This document shows, in pieces, positions 10,145 to 20,590 of a DNA stretch of 64,000 nt. Positions within the stretch are counted from its first letter, which is position 1. Every line of letters starts with the position of its first letter. Made by a program: the position numbers and the translations under genes. The stretch lies in contig JAILHD010000056.1 of assembly GCA_024696155.1 (NCBI GenBank), forward strand, positions 24,744 through 88,743. Reading direction: 5' to 3'. The notes beneath the pieces are model-generated. The model worked only from the letters and a program-made list of their open reading frames with translations. It did not search any database and was not told the origin of the DNA. The stretch is from Treponema sp. (GTDB taxonomy: Bacteria; Spirochaetota; Spirochaetia; Treponematales; Treponemataceae).

Positions 10145-11509
10145 TTAAACTTCCTTAAAACCAGCACCAATTCCGTTCATAACTTCAAAAAAGTGCGGGA
10201 ACGAAACGCTGCAGCATTCTGCATCATTTATAATTACGTTTTCTTCAGCAGGAAGTCCAAGGCCAAGGCATGCAAGGCTCATCGCAATTCGGTGATCTTT
10301 ATAAGATTCAACATTGCCACCGTAAAGGCCTTTTCCACCTTCGTGTCCGTGAATAATCAGACAGTCATCGCCTTCTTCTACGTCTGCACCAAGTTTGCGA
10401 AGCTCAGTCTTCATTGCTTCAATTCGGTCTGTCTCTTTTTTGCGGCAGATTTCTACATCGGTAATTACAGTAGTTCCTTCTATAAAACATGCAATAACGG
10501 CAAGCGCACAGATTGCATCTGGGAACGGAGAAATTGTTACACGGAATTCACCGTTCGGGCAGTTCTTTGTAGAAAGGCCTTTTCCACCCTCGTTTCCCCG
10601 AACTGTAAGAGTACAGGCTTTTTTATCCCATACAATATCAGCACCAACCTGCTGCAAAACTTCTACAATTTTATCATCACCCTGACTTCCAGAGCCGTCA
10701 ATGCCTTCTATCACAATCTCACTTCCGCTGATCAGTGCCGCAATTAGAGGAAAAGCAACGGCTTCCCAGTCAGAAGGAACAGTTTTATCAAAAGCCTTAA
10801 TATCAACAGGACCTGTAACAGTGATTTTTTTAAAGTCATCGCTGATTGTACAAGGCACCCCTACACTTTCCAGCCACATCTTTGTCATTGTAAGATATGG
10901 AGTTTCTTTTGGATCTGTCAAATTAATATGAAGGGTTCCGTTCAAACGGCTTGTAGCCATCATAAAACCACTGATGTACTGAGAAAGTTTTCCGTCGGTT
11001 GTAAGAGTTTTATTTACATCAATCGGGCCAGCAAATTTAAACGGAGGAGTTACAGAATTTGGCTCAAGGCAGCAGGCATTTCCACCAAGCTGATTAAGCG
11101 CATCAATCAAATGATTTACAGGACGCTTGCAGATAGACTCATCACCAGTAAAAGTACATTCACCAGCCAGAGTAGACAAAACAGGACACAAAAAATACAT
11201 CAGTGAACCGGAATTTCCAACGTCAATTACGCCGTCTGGCAAATGAAGGTTCTTTCCAGCCCCGCGAACCGTCCATACAGCAGGAGAAGCAGCCCCTGCC
11301 TCCGAAGAATCTTCAGGAACAATAACCTCTGCCCCAATCTGTTTTACAGCTTGCACCGTAGAAAGACAGTCGTTACTTGGCAACGGATTTTTAATATGCG
11401 AAGTGCCGTCGGCAAGAGTTGCCAGAATCAAGGCACGAATTGTATGACTTTTAGAACCTGGTACTGAAACAGAGCCAGAGAGTGACGATTTTTGTGAACT
11501 GATTTTCAT
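10145..11509 (-). CDS. aroA: 3-phosphoshikimate 1-carboxyvinyltransferase (EPSP synthase)
   Basis: VPGSKSHTIRALILATLADG, DVGNSGSLMYFL, TGDESICKRPVNHLIDAL, YKDHRIAMSLA; start placed at MKISSQ rather than track start 11536. Confidence 0.93.
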   Translation of the reverse strand: MKISSQKSSLSGSVSVPGSKSHTIRALILATLADGTSHIKNPLPSNDCLSTVQAVKQIGAEVIVPEDSSEAGAASPAVWTVRGAGKNLHLPDGVIDVGNSGSLMYFLCPVLSTLAGECTFTGDESICKRPVNHLIDALNQLGGNACCLEPNSVTPPFKFAGPIDVNKTLTTDGKLSQYISGFMMATSRLNGTLHINLTDPKETPYLTMTKMWLESVGVPCTISDDFKKITVTGPVDIKAFDKTVPSDWEAVAFPLIAALISGSEIVIEGIDGSGSQGDDKIVEVLQQVGADIVWDKKACTLTVRGNEGGKGLSTKNCPNGEFRVTISPFPDAICALAVIACFIEGTTVITDVEICRKKETDRIEAMKTELRKLGADVEEGDDCLIIHGHEGGKGLYGGNVESYKDHRIAMSLACLGLGLPAEENVIINDAECCSVSFPHFFEVMNGIGAGFKEV

Positions 11510-11565
11510 AGATGCTATTGTAACAAAAACTTTCAAAATTTCCTATTATTTGGTAGAATTATTAC

Positions 11566-13188
11566 ATGACTAAACGAGCATTAATTCATGTTGACAACAC
11601 TGACAATGTTGTTGAACTGGCACAATATCTGGCATCTGCGGGATGGACAATCATTTCTGCAAACAAGACAGAAGAATTACTTAGAAAAAACCATGTTCCA
11701 GTTACCCGCGAAATGGCTCTTTCAACCGACGTAGCCTATGCCCACGACATTACAAAAGTCATCACCAGCATTGTTTCTACACGTCTGGATTCAGAAAACT
11801 CTTTGTCTACTATTTCTGAATATCAGGATAACAATATCTTTCTTGTATGCATTAATATTTCGCCATTCTATTATACAGATCCGCAGAAAGCTGATGTTCG
11901 CTATTGCGATTATAGAATTTCTTCTATTTTGCGTTACGCCTTCTACAATCATAAAAATATTCTGGTTCTTACAGACCCTGCAGATTATAAAGAAGCTCTT
12001 ATTCAGCTTAAAACAGACAACATCACAGATGACTTTAGAACATACATTGCTCAAAAAGCCCTGAACCTTGTAGCCGCTTACGATTCGGGAATTGCAGGAA
12101 CTTTTGCAAACAAAACTAACTATAAAAAATCATTCCCGATGTATGCCTGCTATCCGCTTCAACTCCAGTCAGTTTTAAAACACGGAACAAATCCTCAACA
12201 GACCGCGGCTTTTTATAAACTGCCAGATGATACAGGCACTACAACTTTTGCAAACTGTAATTACACAGACATAGATTATACAATTTTTAAAGACGTTACT
12301 TTAAGCTGGGAAATCTTAAACAATCTTCACACAAGTTTAAAATCTCAGTTCACAGTAGATTCTACAAATGCAGATAACTATGATTTTACAACTCAGTTTA
12401 CACCGCTTGCAGGAACTGTTTTTACCTTTGTTGTTAAATTTGGAAACTTAATGGGAGCTTCCATCGCAACAAACATCCACGATTCATATTTAAAAACTCA
12501 TTTTTACGATACAAAAAATGTTAAAAATGAAGTTTTAGGCTGTTCGGCCGTAATCGACCACAACGCCGCAAAAGAAATCATGGAAGGAAGCTTTTCTGCA
12601 ATCGTTGCTCCAGACTTTACAGACGAAGCTAAAAAGATCTTTGCCCAGAACCGCAATATCAAACTTGTTTATTCAACAAGAATCAGTCAGGCAGATTTTG
12701 AGGCACGCTTTGTATTCGGCGGATTTTTGATTCAGCAGCGCGAAAAAACACTGTTCAATCACTGGTACATAAAAACCAAAACCCGTCCTTCACAGCTTAA
12801 ATCTGATGAACTGGCATTTGGTATGCTTTTAGCACTTAAAACACGCTCTTACAGTGCACTGCTCATTAAACAGAACGCAATTGTGGGAGTTGCGCAAGCT
12901 TGTCCATCTATGGAAAAGGCACTTGGCGAAGTTCATTATTTTGTACGCGCCTACACTTTGCTGCACAACGGCAACACAGACTTTAATCCAAACGATAACC
13001 CTATTGCAGACGTTCTCGTTGTTGATGAAAAAATCCATTTTGGGGAAGAAATTATTCGTCTTATCGACCTGGGCCTTTCTACCATCATAGAAACTGGCGG
13101 AGCCCCAGATGATGATGAATTTATAAAATATTGTGATGACCACAATGTTTCATTGATTTTTACAGGCATGTCTCACATAAGTTTATAG
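11566..13188 (+). CDS. PurH-like protein (IMP cyclohydrolase/AICAR formyltransferase family), apparently degenerate at active sites
   Basis: KRALIHVDNTDNVVELAQYLASAGWTIISANKTEELL, VLKHGTNPQQTAAFY, IIETGGAPDDDEFIKYCDDHNVSLIFTGMSHISL match PurH landmarks. Confidence 0.75.
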   Translation: MTKRALIHVDNTDNVVELAQYLASAGWTIISANKTEELLRKNHVPVTREMALSTDVAYAHDITKVITSIVSTRLDSENSLSTISEYQDNNIFLVCINISPFYYTDPQKADVRYCDYRISSILRYAFYNHKNILVLTDPADYKEALIQLKTDNITDDFRTYIAQKALNLVAAYDSGIAGTFANKTNYKKSFPMYACYPLQLQSVLKHGTNPQQTAAFYKLPDDTGTTTFANCNYTDIDYTIFKDVTLSWEILNNLHTSLKSQFTVDSTNADNYDFTTQFTPLAGTVFTFVVKFGNLMGASIATNIHDSYLKTHFYDTKNVKNEVLGCSAVIDHNAAKEIMEGSFSAIVAPDFTDEAKKIFAQNRNIKLVYSTRISQADFEARFVFGGFLIQQREKTLFNHWYIKTKTRPSQLKSDELAFGMLLALKTRSYSALLIKQNAIVGVAQACPSMEKALGEVHYFVRAYTLLHNGNTDFNPNDNPIADVLVVDEKIHFGEEIIRLIDLGLSTIIETGGAPDDDEFIKYCDDHNVSLIFTGMSHISL

Positions 13189-13224
13189 CCTGTTTTTTAT
13201 TATATATTTTATGGAAGGTTTTTT

Positions 13225-14301
13225 ATGCTTTTTTATTTTGGTCAGTATTTAAAGGAATTTTTTGGACCTGCACGACTTTTCACTTCTTATACAGTTCTGA
13301 TTGTTGTAGCCCTTTATCTGGGATTTTTTCTTTCAATAAATCTTATTCCTAAGTTCTACAACTTTTTGCCACACGACCGTGGCCGGGAATTCACAATTAA
13401 AGAAAACGCAGAAGCTGCAAAAGGTAAGCCAACAGGAGCTGGAAGCGTTTTTATTACCATATTTGTGATTTTGTGTTTTCTGCTTGTTCCAATGACCTTC
13501 GCCCAAACAGTAATCATTATTCTAACCTGGATTACAATGCTTACTGGTTTTTTAGACGACAGAAGTATTTCTTCCTGGGGCGAATATCTTAAAGGTGCTC
13601 TGGACTTGATTATTGGTGTGGCAGCATCAATTGTACTTTACAACGCGCTCAAACTTTCCACAGACGACGGCATTGTTCGATTCTGGCTGCCATTCTTAAC
13701 AAATCAGGTTGCTGTAAATAAGATTGTATTTGTAATTGTATCTACAGTTCTTATCTGGGCTTCCATCAACACAACAAACTGTACAGACGGAATTGACGGA
13801 CTTTCTGGAACACTTGTTCTGTTAGCTCTTTTGACTTTGGGCTCTGTATTCTATTTTGTTTTAGGTCACAAAGATATTGCAGATTATCTTCTGGTACCAC
13901 ACTTTGCATTTGGCGCACGCTGGGCTGTTATGATTTTTGCACTTGCAGGAGTTGTAATGGGCTACCTCTGGCACAATGCCTTCCCAAGTCAGTGCCTTAT
14001 GGGAGACGCAGGAAGCCGTGCCCTGGGATTCTTTATTGGAGTTTGCGTTATGGCAAGTTGTAACCCGTTCTTAATTCTTGCAACTTCATTCATAATCTTT
14101 ATTAATGGTGGACTTGGACTTCTTAAAGTATTCCTTCTTCGTTTCTTTAAGATTAAGATTTTATCTACAATCCGTTTTCCGCTCCATGATCACATGAGAA
14201 AGAATCACGGCTGGTCACCAACACAGGTTCTTCTTAAGTTTATGATGATGCAGATTTTGATTTCTATAATTCTTCTTGGATTGTTCTTCAAAATCCGATA
14301 A
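13225..14301 (+). CDS. mraY: Phospho-N-acetylmuramoyl-pentapeptide-transferase
   Basis: GKPTGAGSVFI, GFLDD, NTTNCTDGIDGL, LMGDAGSRALG, PLHDHMRKNHGW. Confidence 0.88.
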   Translation: MLFYFGQYLKEFFGPARLFTSYTVLIVVALYLGFFLSINLIPKFYNFLPHDRGREFTIKENAEAAKGKPTGAGSVFITIFVILCFLLVPMTFAQTVIIILTWITMLTGFLDDRSISSWGEYLKGALDLIIGVAASIVLYNALKLSTDDGIVRFWLPFLTNQVAVNKIVFVIVSTVLIWASINTTNCTDGIDGLSGTLVLLALLTLGSVFYFVLGHKDIADYLLVPHFAFGARWAVMIFALAGVVMGYLWHNAFPSQCLMGDAGSRALGFFIGVCVMASCNPFLILATSFIIFINGGLGLLKVFLLRFFKIKILSTIRFPLHDHMRKNHGWSPTQVLLKFMMMQILISIILLGLFFKIR

Positions 14302-14331
14302 ACAAAAACGCACAGAATATAATTTAGATAT

Positions 14332-14369
14332 AAAAAAGGCTGTCCAACTCCATTTGGACAGCCTTTTTA
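14332..14369. terminator. Bidirectional intrinsic terminator between convergent genes
   Basis: AAAAAAGGCTGTCCAA-CTCCA-TTTGGACAGCCTTTTT. Confidence 0.9.
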
Positions 14370-14393
14370 TTTGCCTATCTTAAAAATAATACT

Positions 14394-15854
14394 TTATTTT
14401 GTTTCGGCATACATTCCCACTAATTCAGGGAAGTCGTAATTCTTTTCGATGAAGTATCTTAAATCAAAGTCCTCATGCGTTACTACAACAAGGATTGTTG
14501 CATGACTTGCAAGGTAATCAGAAATTACCTTCATTACATGCAAACGTGTATCAAAGTCGATATGCGCAAAAGGTTCATCCAAAAGAAGAATATCTGGTTT
14601 TGCGGTTAAAGCGCGGGCAATATCCATACGCTTCATTTCTCCAGAAGAAAGCATCTGTGGCTTACAATCCAGATGGGCTTTTGTAAGACCTACTTTCTCA
14701 AGATTTTCTGCAAGTTCTTCAACAGTGCCTTCATTTCCTGCATCAACAATCTGCTGGAAAGAATCACGAATCTTCAAATCAGGGAAGAAACTGAATCTTG
14801 AATCCTGTTGAACAACCGCCATTCTTTTTCGATATGGCTTAAATACTTTAGGGTCCTTTCCGTTTTCAGTTGGTTTAAGGGCAACAAGATCATCACCTTC
14901 CATAAGAATCTGTCCTGTTGTTTCATCCAAAAGACGGAGGATTGCCTTAATTGTACTGGACTTACCGCATCCAGAAGGGCCAGTAATACCATAAATCGTT
15001 GAACGTTCGAAGGTAAGATTTAAGCCGCTAAAGGCCATAAACTTACGCTCTCCAAAAAGTCCACGTTTGATATAACCCTGAGAAACATCTTTAATTTCAA
15101 TAGCAGAACCAGATGCTCCTTTTTTAGCCACAGGCTTTTCGTAACCTTCCATTTCTGGCAAAGTCTCAAGTCTGCTTAAATCACCATCACTTAGCATATA
15201 GTGATCTGTGAGTGTAAGACGTTTTATAAAATCAAGGTCGTGGCTTACCATAAGAAAAGTCTTTGATTTATCACAAAGAATCTCTTTATTAAGGAATTCA
15301 ACAAAATTCTTTCTTAAGTTACGGTCAAGGTTTACCGTTGGTTCATCAAGAAGAATCAGGTTTCCTTTTCGTGAAAGAAGAGTCATCAATGTAATTCGCT
15401 GCATTTCACCACCCGAAACTTCATCCGGGTAAAGGCGTGCAAAAGCTTCAAAATCAAGAGTAAAAAATTCCTTAAGACGGCGAACAATTTCTTCACGACA
15501 GCCTGGAGCTAAAAGAGCAATATTCTGATCAAGTGTAAGGGCCATATTCATAACCTGCGCAGTTTCTGCAGGAATGAACATAAGACCAGACTGCTCAATT
15601 TTAGTCCACTGTGTATAATCCAGTTTATTACCGTCAATATAGGCATCAATGCCATTAACCTTCATACTACCTTCAAATTTGAAGATGTTCATTGGCAGAA
15701 TACCAGCAATTGATTTCAAGAAAACAGATTTTCCAGTTCCTGTAGGTCCCATAATTACAGAAGCTGTTCCCGATTCAATTGCAAACGAAGTCTTTTTGAA
15801 AGTAGTTCTTTCTCTTAAGTGAATACAGAAATCAGTTAATTCTATTGGTCTCAT
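14394..15854 (-). CDS. Peptide/nickel-type ABC transporter, two ATPase domains fused in one chain
   Basis: Two Walker A motifs (GPTGTGKS, GPSGCGKS), two signature motifs (VSGGEMQR, LSSGEMKR), two Walker B motifs (LILLDEP, ILLLDEP). Confidence 0.92.
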   Translation of the reverse strand: MRPIELTDFCIHLRERTTFKKTSFAIESGTASVIMGPTGTGKSVFLKSIAGILPMNIFKFEGSMKVNGIDAYIDGNKLDYTQWTKIEQSGLMFIPAETAQVMNMALTLDQNIALLAPGCREEIVRRLKEFFTLDFEAFARLYPDEVSGGEMQRITLMTLLSRKGNLILLDEPTVNLDRNLRKNFVEFLNKEILCDKSKTFLMVSHDLDFIKRLTLTDHYMLSDGDLSRLETLPEMEGYEKPVAKKGASGSAIEIKDVSQGYIKRGLFGERKFMAFSGLNLTFERSTIYGITGPSGCGKSSTIKAILRLLDETTGQILMEGDDLVALKPTENGKDPKVFKPYRKRMAVVQQDSRFSFFPDLKIRDSFQQIVDAGNEGTVEELAENLEKVGLTKAHLDCKPQMLSSGEMKRMDIARALTAKPDILLLDEPFAHIDFDTRLHVMKVISDYLASHATILVVVTHEDFDLRYFIEKNYDFPELVGMYAETK

Positions 15855-16657
15855 GCTTCTCCCTTCTTATTACCAAGTATCATTAAGAAAGCAACACTGA
15901 GTGCCATAAGAATAACAGAAGGAATCCAGAACATAGAAGGCACGCCATCAAAACCAAGCAGAGTCTTACGATACAAAGCAATCAAGGCTCCAGGGCTTGT
16001 ATGCTGAGGTGTACCTGTAGCACCAAGACCAACCTGAATTACAAATCCAAAAGATGTATCCAATACCAGAGTCTTAAGCAAAATACCAGCTGCAACACGT
16101 TTTAAAGTATCACGCATTAAAGCTGTTTTCATAAGAACAAAAAGAATTCTGCTCTTAGCAAATCCGTAAGAACGGAATGAAACACTGTACTTCTGGTGAT
16201 ACAAATCAGCCAGAGGAATAGAAATACTTCTTACAGCTTCAGGCAAAACAGTAGCAGTTGCAGCAGCAACGAATACTGCAAGCGAAAGGAATGAAGAAGT
16301 TGCAGCAGAACTCTTAACCAAAGCTCCAGAAACAGGAGCGTAACAGAAAAGTGCAATCAAAATAGATGGAATTGATTCAATTGCACCCAAAATGTTAGCA
16401 AAACCTCTTCCTGCCTTCATGGACAATACACTTACATAACCAAGTATGTAACTGAGTATCATAGCAAATGCCATTGTTGTAACCAGAGTAATAGAAAGTT
16501 CTTTTACAGAATCAAAGAGGATTTTTACATAAATACCACTCTGCAATTCTTCAGAGAACATTCCCTTAAACCAGTTGTAAGGCAACCATGAAATTACCAG
16601 AGGCGAAAGAAGAACAATTATAAAAATTGTAAAAAGAATCTTAAATTGTTTTTTCAT
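15851..16657 (-). CDS. ABC transporter permease (Dpp/Opp type)
   Basis: Multi-pass membrane protein in operon with ATPase and SBP; overlaps neighbour by 4 bp. Confidence 0.8.
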   Translation of the reverse strand: MKKQFKILFTIFIIVLLSPLVISWLPYNWFKGMFSEELQSGIYVKILFDSVKELSITLVTTMAFAMILSYILGYVSVLSMKAGRGFANILGAIESIPSILIALFCYAPVSGALVKSSAATSSFLSLAVFVAAATATVLPEAVRSISIPLADLYHQKYSVSFRSYGFAKSRILFVLMKTALMRDTLKRVAAGILLKTLVLDTSFGFVIQVGLGATGTPQHTSPGALIALYRKTLLGFDGVPSMFWIPSVILMALSVAFLMILGNKKGEA

Positions 16658-17516
16658 ATACCCTCGGATAAATCAAGAAGAGAATAGTCTTTACACAGAA
16701 AGACACAACCGCATTAATACAAAGCAAAACAAATACAGAAGTAACAAGCAAATCTGTATCAGTTTCTACAAGCGCATCAATAAGGTTACTACCCAATCCT
16801 GGGAAACTGTATGCAATTTCTGCAATGGTTACAGAACCAATAATTGCAGGAACTTTACCAGCTAAGTAAGGAATAAAGCGTGGCAAACTAGACTGAAAAA
16901 GATAACCAGAATAAGAACCAGGCACAGGGAAAAATCTTCCGCGACTTCTACCCAAAGTAGAATATACAATAGCATGTGTCTGATTTACCTGAGCCAGCAT
17001 ATCGGTTCTAAGGAAGTTTGTAGCATCCCAAGAAAGACCACCCATAATAACAGTTACAAATGCAATAACAAAAAATGGAACTGTTCCCAACATAATATAA
17101 GCAAGCCAGAATCCAATAAACAATGGAACGGCTGCAAGCAATGATGTAATGAACATCACTACCTTTTCAATTTTCTCGCTAGTCTTTTTACCAAAATTAA
17201 GAGCCATATAACGACTTGTAACCGCATAAGACGAACAAACTAAAGCAATAAGGATTACAAATATAAGAGAGAACATTGCCAAAGGGAATGTCTGACTAGC
17301 ACCAGCAAAAATAATTTGACCTGAAGTAAAACCTACAGTATTAGAATTAGCATGACCAGAAATAAAAAGTAAAAATGATTTTACTGCATCCAGGTACGCA
17401 TCGGATGGAGCTCCGATGGAAAGAAGATACAAAGCGGACAGAACAACAGTTCCAACCACGGCAAATACAATGCCGTGGAGGAGCAATTCTCTGACCAAAA
17501 ATCGGAAAAATCGCAT
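16641..17516 (-). CDS. ABC transporter permease (Dpp/Opp type)
   Basis: Membrane protein with EIAYSFPGLGSNLIDALVETD typical of the DppB/OppB permease loop. Confidence 0.85.
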   Translation of the reverse strand: MRFFRFLVRELLLHGIVFAVVGTVVLSALYLLSIGAPSDAYLDAVKSFLLFISGHANSNTVGFTSGQIIFAGASQTFPLAMFSLIFVILIALVCSSYAVTSRYMALNFGKKTSEKIEKVVMFITSLLAAVPLFIGFWLAYIMLGTVPFFVIAFVTVIMGGLSWDATNFLRTDMLAQVNQTHAIVYSTLGRSRGRFFPVPGSYSGYLFQSSLPRFIPYLAGKVPAIIGSVTIAEIAYSFPGLGSNLIDALVETDTDLLVTSVFVLLCINAVVSFCVKTILFLIYPRVYEKTI

Positions 17517-17531
17517 TATTAAGACCTCTGT

Positions 17532-19130
17532 TTAGTCCTTAAACTTCCAATCTTCAGCAGAAAGGAACGGGTTATCTGTTCCAATAGCAACGTTTGCTAA
17601 ACCTCGCGAGTAAACGTCTTTCTGCAGAGAACAAAGAGGCAAAGTAGGAGACAGATCACAAACCTTCTGGTTGAGCTGAAGAGTAAGCTCAATCCATTTT
17701 TCTGTTACAACAGCTTTTTCCCATTTGTCAAATAATGAATCAAGTTCTTTATTTGCAATTCCAGTAATGTTTTCAGAACCATTAGAACGGTAAATATTTC
17801 CAATGCTTGAGTAGATGTTGTCAAAGCCTTCGTAGTACATAAGTGCAAGTTCATAAGATTTTTCTTTGAAAATCATTCTCTTATAAACCTGATCACCAGT
17901 ACGTTTTACTTCAACGTTCAATCCAATTTCTGCAAGCTGTTTTGCAATGCCTTCTGCAAGCTCCTTACCAAATTCACCCATAGAATCAGGGTAGATAAGT
18001 TTTGCATTCTGACCAGAAATATCACCAGTTTTTGCAAGCTTCTTAGCCTTAGACAAATCATAAGGAAGACGATCTGGCAAAGGATCTGAAACATATTCAG
18101 GAATATTCATGGCAAAAAGATTTGAAGGGAACAAACCATAGTTAAGAACGACACCTTCATCCTTGTCTGTAATTCCAGGAACAAGTTTAGTTTTGTTCAA
18201 AGCCATAGCCATTGCCTGACGACCTTCTGCCTTAGGGAAGAGACTTGTATTAATAGAAACATTGTAGAATGCATAAGGCATGTAAGAATTAATATCAACC
18301 TTAGACATTTTTGCAACGTTATCACGATCCATTGGATTTGTTTCAAGTACAAGATTGATACGTCCCTTTTTCAATTCGTTCATACGAACAATAGGGTCAA
18401 TAACTCTCTTGATTACAATTGAATCAACCTTTGGACGTGACTTAAAGTAAAGTCCGTTTGCTGTAAATGTAAGCCATTTACCAATTTCCCATTTTGTAAG
18501 TTTAAATGGACCGGTTCCGATTGGTTCTGTTGCGAATCTGCGTTCAAGTTCACCTTCACGCATATTTACATCCATTTCTTTTCCTTCAAAACGAGAAGGA
18601 ACAATTTTGAATGTAAGAACAGGATAAGCACGGAATTCCGGCATAGGATTTTTGAATACGATTTCTACAGTCTTATCATCAATTGCCTTACAGCTTTCAA
18701 TGAAAGAATTGATATAATCGCGTTTTGGAGACTTATTTTCTTCAAGGACATAGGCATTGTATGAATATACAACGTCTTCTGCCATCAAAGGAGTTTCATC
18801 GTGCCACATTACATCTTCGCGAAGAGTAATAGTATAAGTTTTCTTATCTTTCTGGTTCTGCACGATGTTTTCTGCAAGACCAAGCTCTGTGTACAATCTT
18901 CCTGAGGCAGGGTCTACTTCAAAGTTTGTAAGACCATCAAAAATAAGTTCGCTGGCATTCAAACCTGATGTATTCTGCTCAAGAACAGGGTTCAATGAAT
19001 CTGGCAAAGTCGAAACTGCTGCTACAGCACCTTTTGGCTGTACCTTCCAGATTACGACACCAAGAACAGCTGCCACAACTGCAACACCTGCGACAACTGC
19101 CAAAATTAGGCTTTTCTTACTCAATTTCAT
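17532..19130 (-). CDS. Extracellular solute-binding protein, family 5
   Basis: VSTLPDSLNPVLEQNTSGLNASELIFDGLTNF, TITLREDVMWHDETPLMAEDVVYSYN, GTGPFKLTKWEIGKWLTFTAN. Confidence 0.92.
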   Translation of the reverse strand: MKLSKKSLILAVVAGVAVVAAVLGVVIWKVQPKGAVAAVSTLPDSLNPVLEQNTSGLNASELIFDGLTNFEVDPASGRLYTELGLAENIVQNQKDKKTYTITLREDVMWHDETPLMAEDVVYSYNAYVLEENKSPKRDYINSFIESCKAIDDKTVEIVFKNPMPEFRAYPVLTFKIVPSRFEGKEMDVNMREGELERRFATEPIGTGPFKLTKWEIGKWLTFTANGLYFKSRPKVDSIVIKRVIDPIVRMNELKKGRINLVLETNPMDRDNVAKMSKVDINSYMPYAFYNVSINTSLFPKAEGRQAMAMALNKTKLVPGITDKDEGVVLNYGLFPSNLFAMNIPEYVSDPLPDRLPYDLSKAKKLAKTGDISGQNAKLIYPDSMGEFGKELAEGIAKQLAEIGLNVEVKRTGDQVYKRMIFKEKSYELALMYYEGFDNIYSSIGNIYRSNGSENITGIANKELDSLFDKWEKAVVTEKWIELTLQLNQKVCDLSPTLPLCSLQKDVYSRGLANVAIGTDNPFLSAEDWKFKD

Positions 19131-19132
19131 AA

Positions 19133-20590
19133 TTAACGCATCCTTGTAATAAATGAACTATAAACAACTACTTCACCTGAATAGCTGTCTGTCTTGCCTT
19201 TCTGAATCTCGAAGAAGTAATTCTGACCTTTGAGCTGGCTGCCAGCATTCAATACAGGCCAAGAGTTTCCTACACGTGAGCTTCGGCTTACGAGATCCTG
19301 CAAATTATTTTTTTCAATGAGTTTTCCACTCTTTGTGTTTTCATTAAATACACGAACAGTACGGTTATCTTTGAGAGTAATAACAAGGTCGTTCATCTGT
19401 CCCTTAGGAATAGAAACCATACCCCACCAGTATTCATCGCCCTTAACACCTTTTGCACTGAATTTAGCTGGACGTGATTTCTGGCTTTCTGCAGTAGAAC
19501 CTGGCTGAGCATTGAACAAACCAATCATAAGAGGCATTACAGTCTTACCACGGCTTTCAATCTCTTTTTTGTTTGCAATTTCGCGGTTAATCTGAGCAAT
19601 CTTTGCATGCAAGTCATTTTTCTGAGCTGTTACGTCATCAATAACATCCTGACTTACATTCTTGTTATGCTTTTCTGCAAAATCAAGAAGCTCTGCGTAA
19701 ATTGTATCAATGTTCTTTTCTACAGATTCATAGTGAGCAAGAATTTCTTCCAGTGTGAATGAACCGTTCTTTCCAGAACCAGTTCCTTCCGGCTGGCGTG
19801 CAAATTCTTCACCAATCTTATCTTTGTAATCATAAACCTTATCGCGGAATACACCTTCAAGCTGAATAGCTATGTCCTGGCGAACCTTTTTAAAGCCACG
19901 AGCATTTGCTGCAACACCGTTTGTTTTTCCAACAGGTGAATTTGCAACAAGAGTATTAACTTCTGATTCTGCAGCTGTACACTTTGCAAGAACTTCGTGG
20001 AAAGCTGCAACCTTAGCATCAAAGTCTTCAATCTCGTTAGCTTTGTTAGCCTGATCAAGCAAAGAAGCACGTTTTGAAGCAATCTTGTTACAAACGTCTA
20101 CTTCTTTACCGGCTTCATCGAGCTTAGAATTGCTACCATAAATTTCTACAGCAGTTTTATACATCTTCTTTGCTTCGTTTACTTTTCCAGCAGTAAGAAG
20201 ATTATCAATTCTGTCTGCAGTAAGGTTTGCACCTTTTTCTTTTACATTTGCAGGTAAATTCAAGGCTTTATCAAGAGCACTGAATTTAGCAAGTGCTGTG
20301 TTACAAGCCGAAAGAAGTTTTCCTTCGTTTGTAGCTTTTACAGAATCTGTACTATCAAGAGCGGCATTACCTGCATTGAACAAATCAATGTAGCTCAAGT
20401 ACTTTTTCTGTTTTGCGGAATCCTCGATTTCTACCCAGTATGCACGTGCAGACTCAGGTCCTCTGGAATTCCATGCATTTATACCTCGTCCAACAGCTGG
20501 ATCTTTATCACCAACGTCTGTTGACAAACAAGAACTGAATACCAATGCTGCCATTGACACCAGAACTGTTGCTACCTTTTTAAATCTCAT
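19133..20590 (-). CDS. Hypothetical lipoprotein in ABC operon
   Basis: Signal plus lipobox MRFKKVATVLVSMAALVFSSCLS. Confidence 0.7.
   Translation of the reverse strand: MRFKKVATVLVSMAALVFSSCLSTDVGDKDPAVGRGINAWNSRGPESARAYWVEIEDSAKQKKYLSYIDLFNAGNAALDSTDSVKATNEGKLLSACNTALAKFSALDKALNLPANVKEKGANLTADRIDNLLTAGKVNEAKKMYKTAVEIYGSNSKLDEAGKEVDVCNKIASKRASLLDQANKANEIEDFDAKVAAFHEVLAKCTAAESEVNTLVANSPVGKTNGVAANARGFKKVRQDIAIQLEGVFRDKVYDYKDKIGEEFARQPEGTGSGKNGSFTLEEILAHYESVEKNIDTIYAELLDFAEKHNKNVSQDVIDDVTAQKNDLHAKIAQINREIANKKEIESRGKTVMPLMIGLFNAQPGSTAESQKSRPAKFSAKGVKGDEYWWGMVSIPKGQMNDLVITLKDNRTVRVFNENTKSGKLIEKNNLQDLVSRSSRVGNSWPVLNAGSQLKGQNYFFEIQKGKTDSYSGEVVVYSSFITRMR

Noticed and set aside
10193-10747. 184 aa and neighbouring plus-strand ORFs inside aroA
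   Set aside because: Antisense shadows of a clear aroA.
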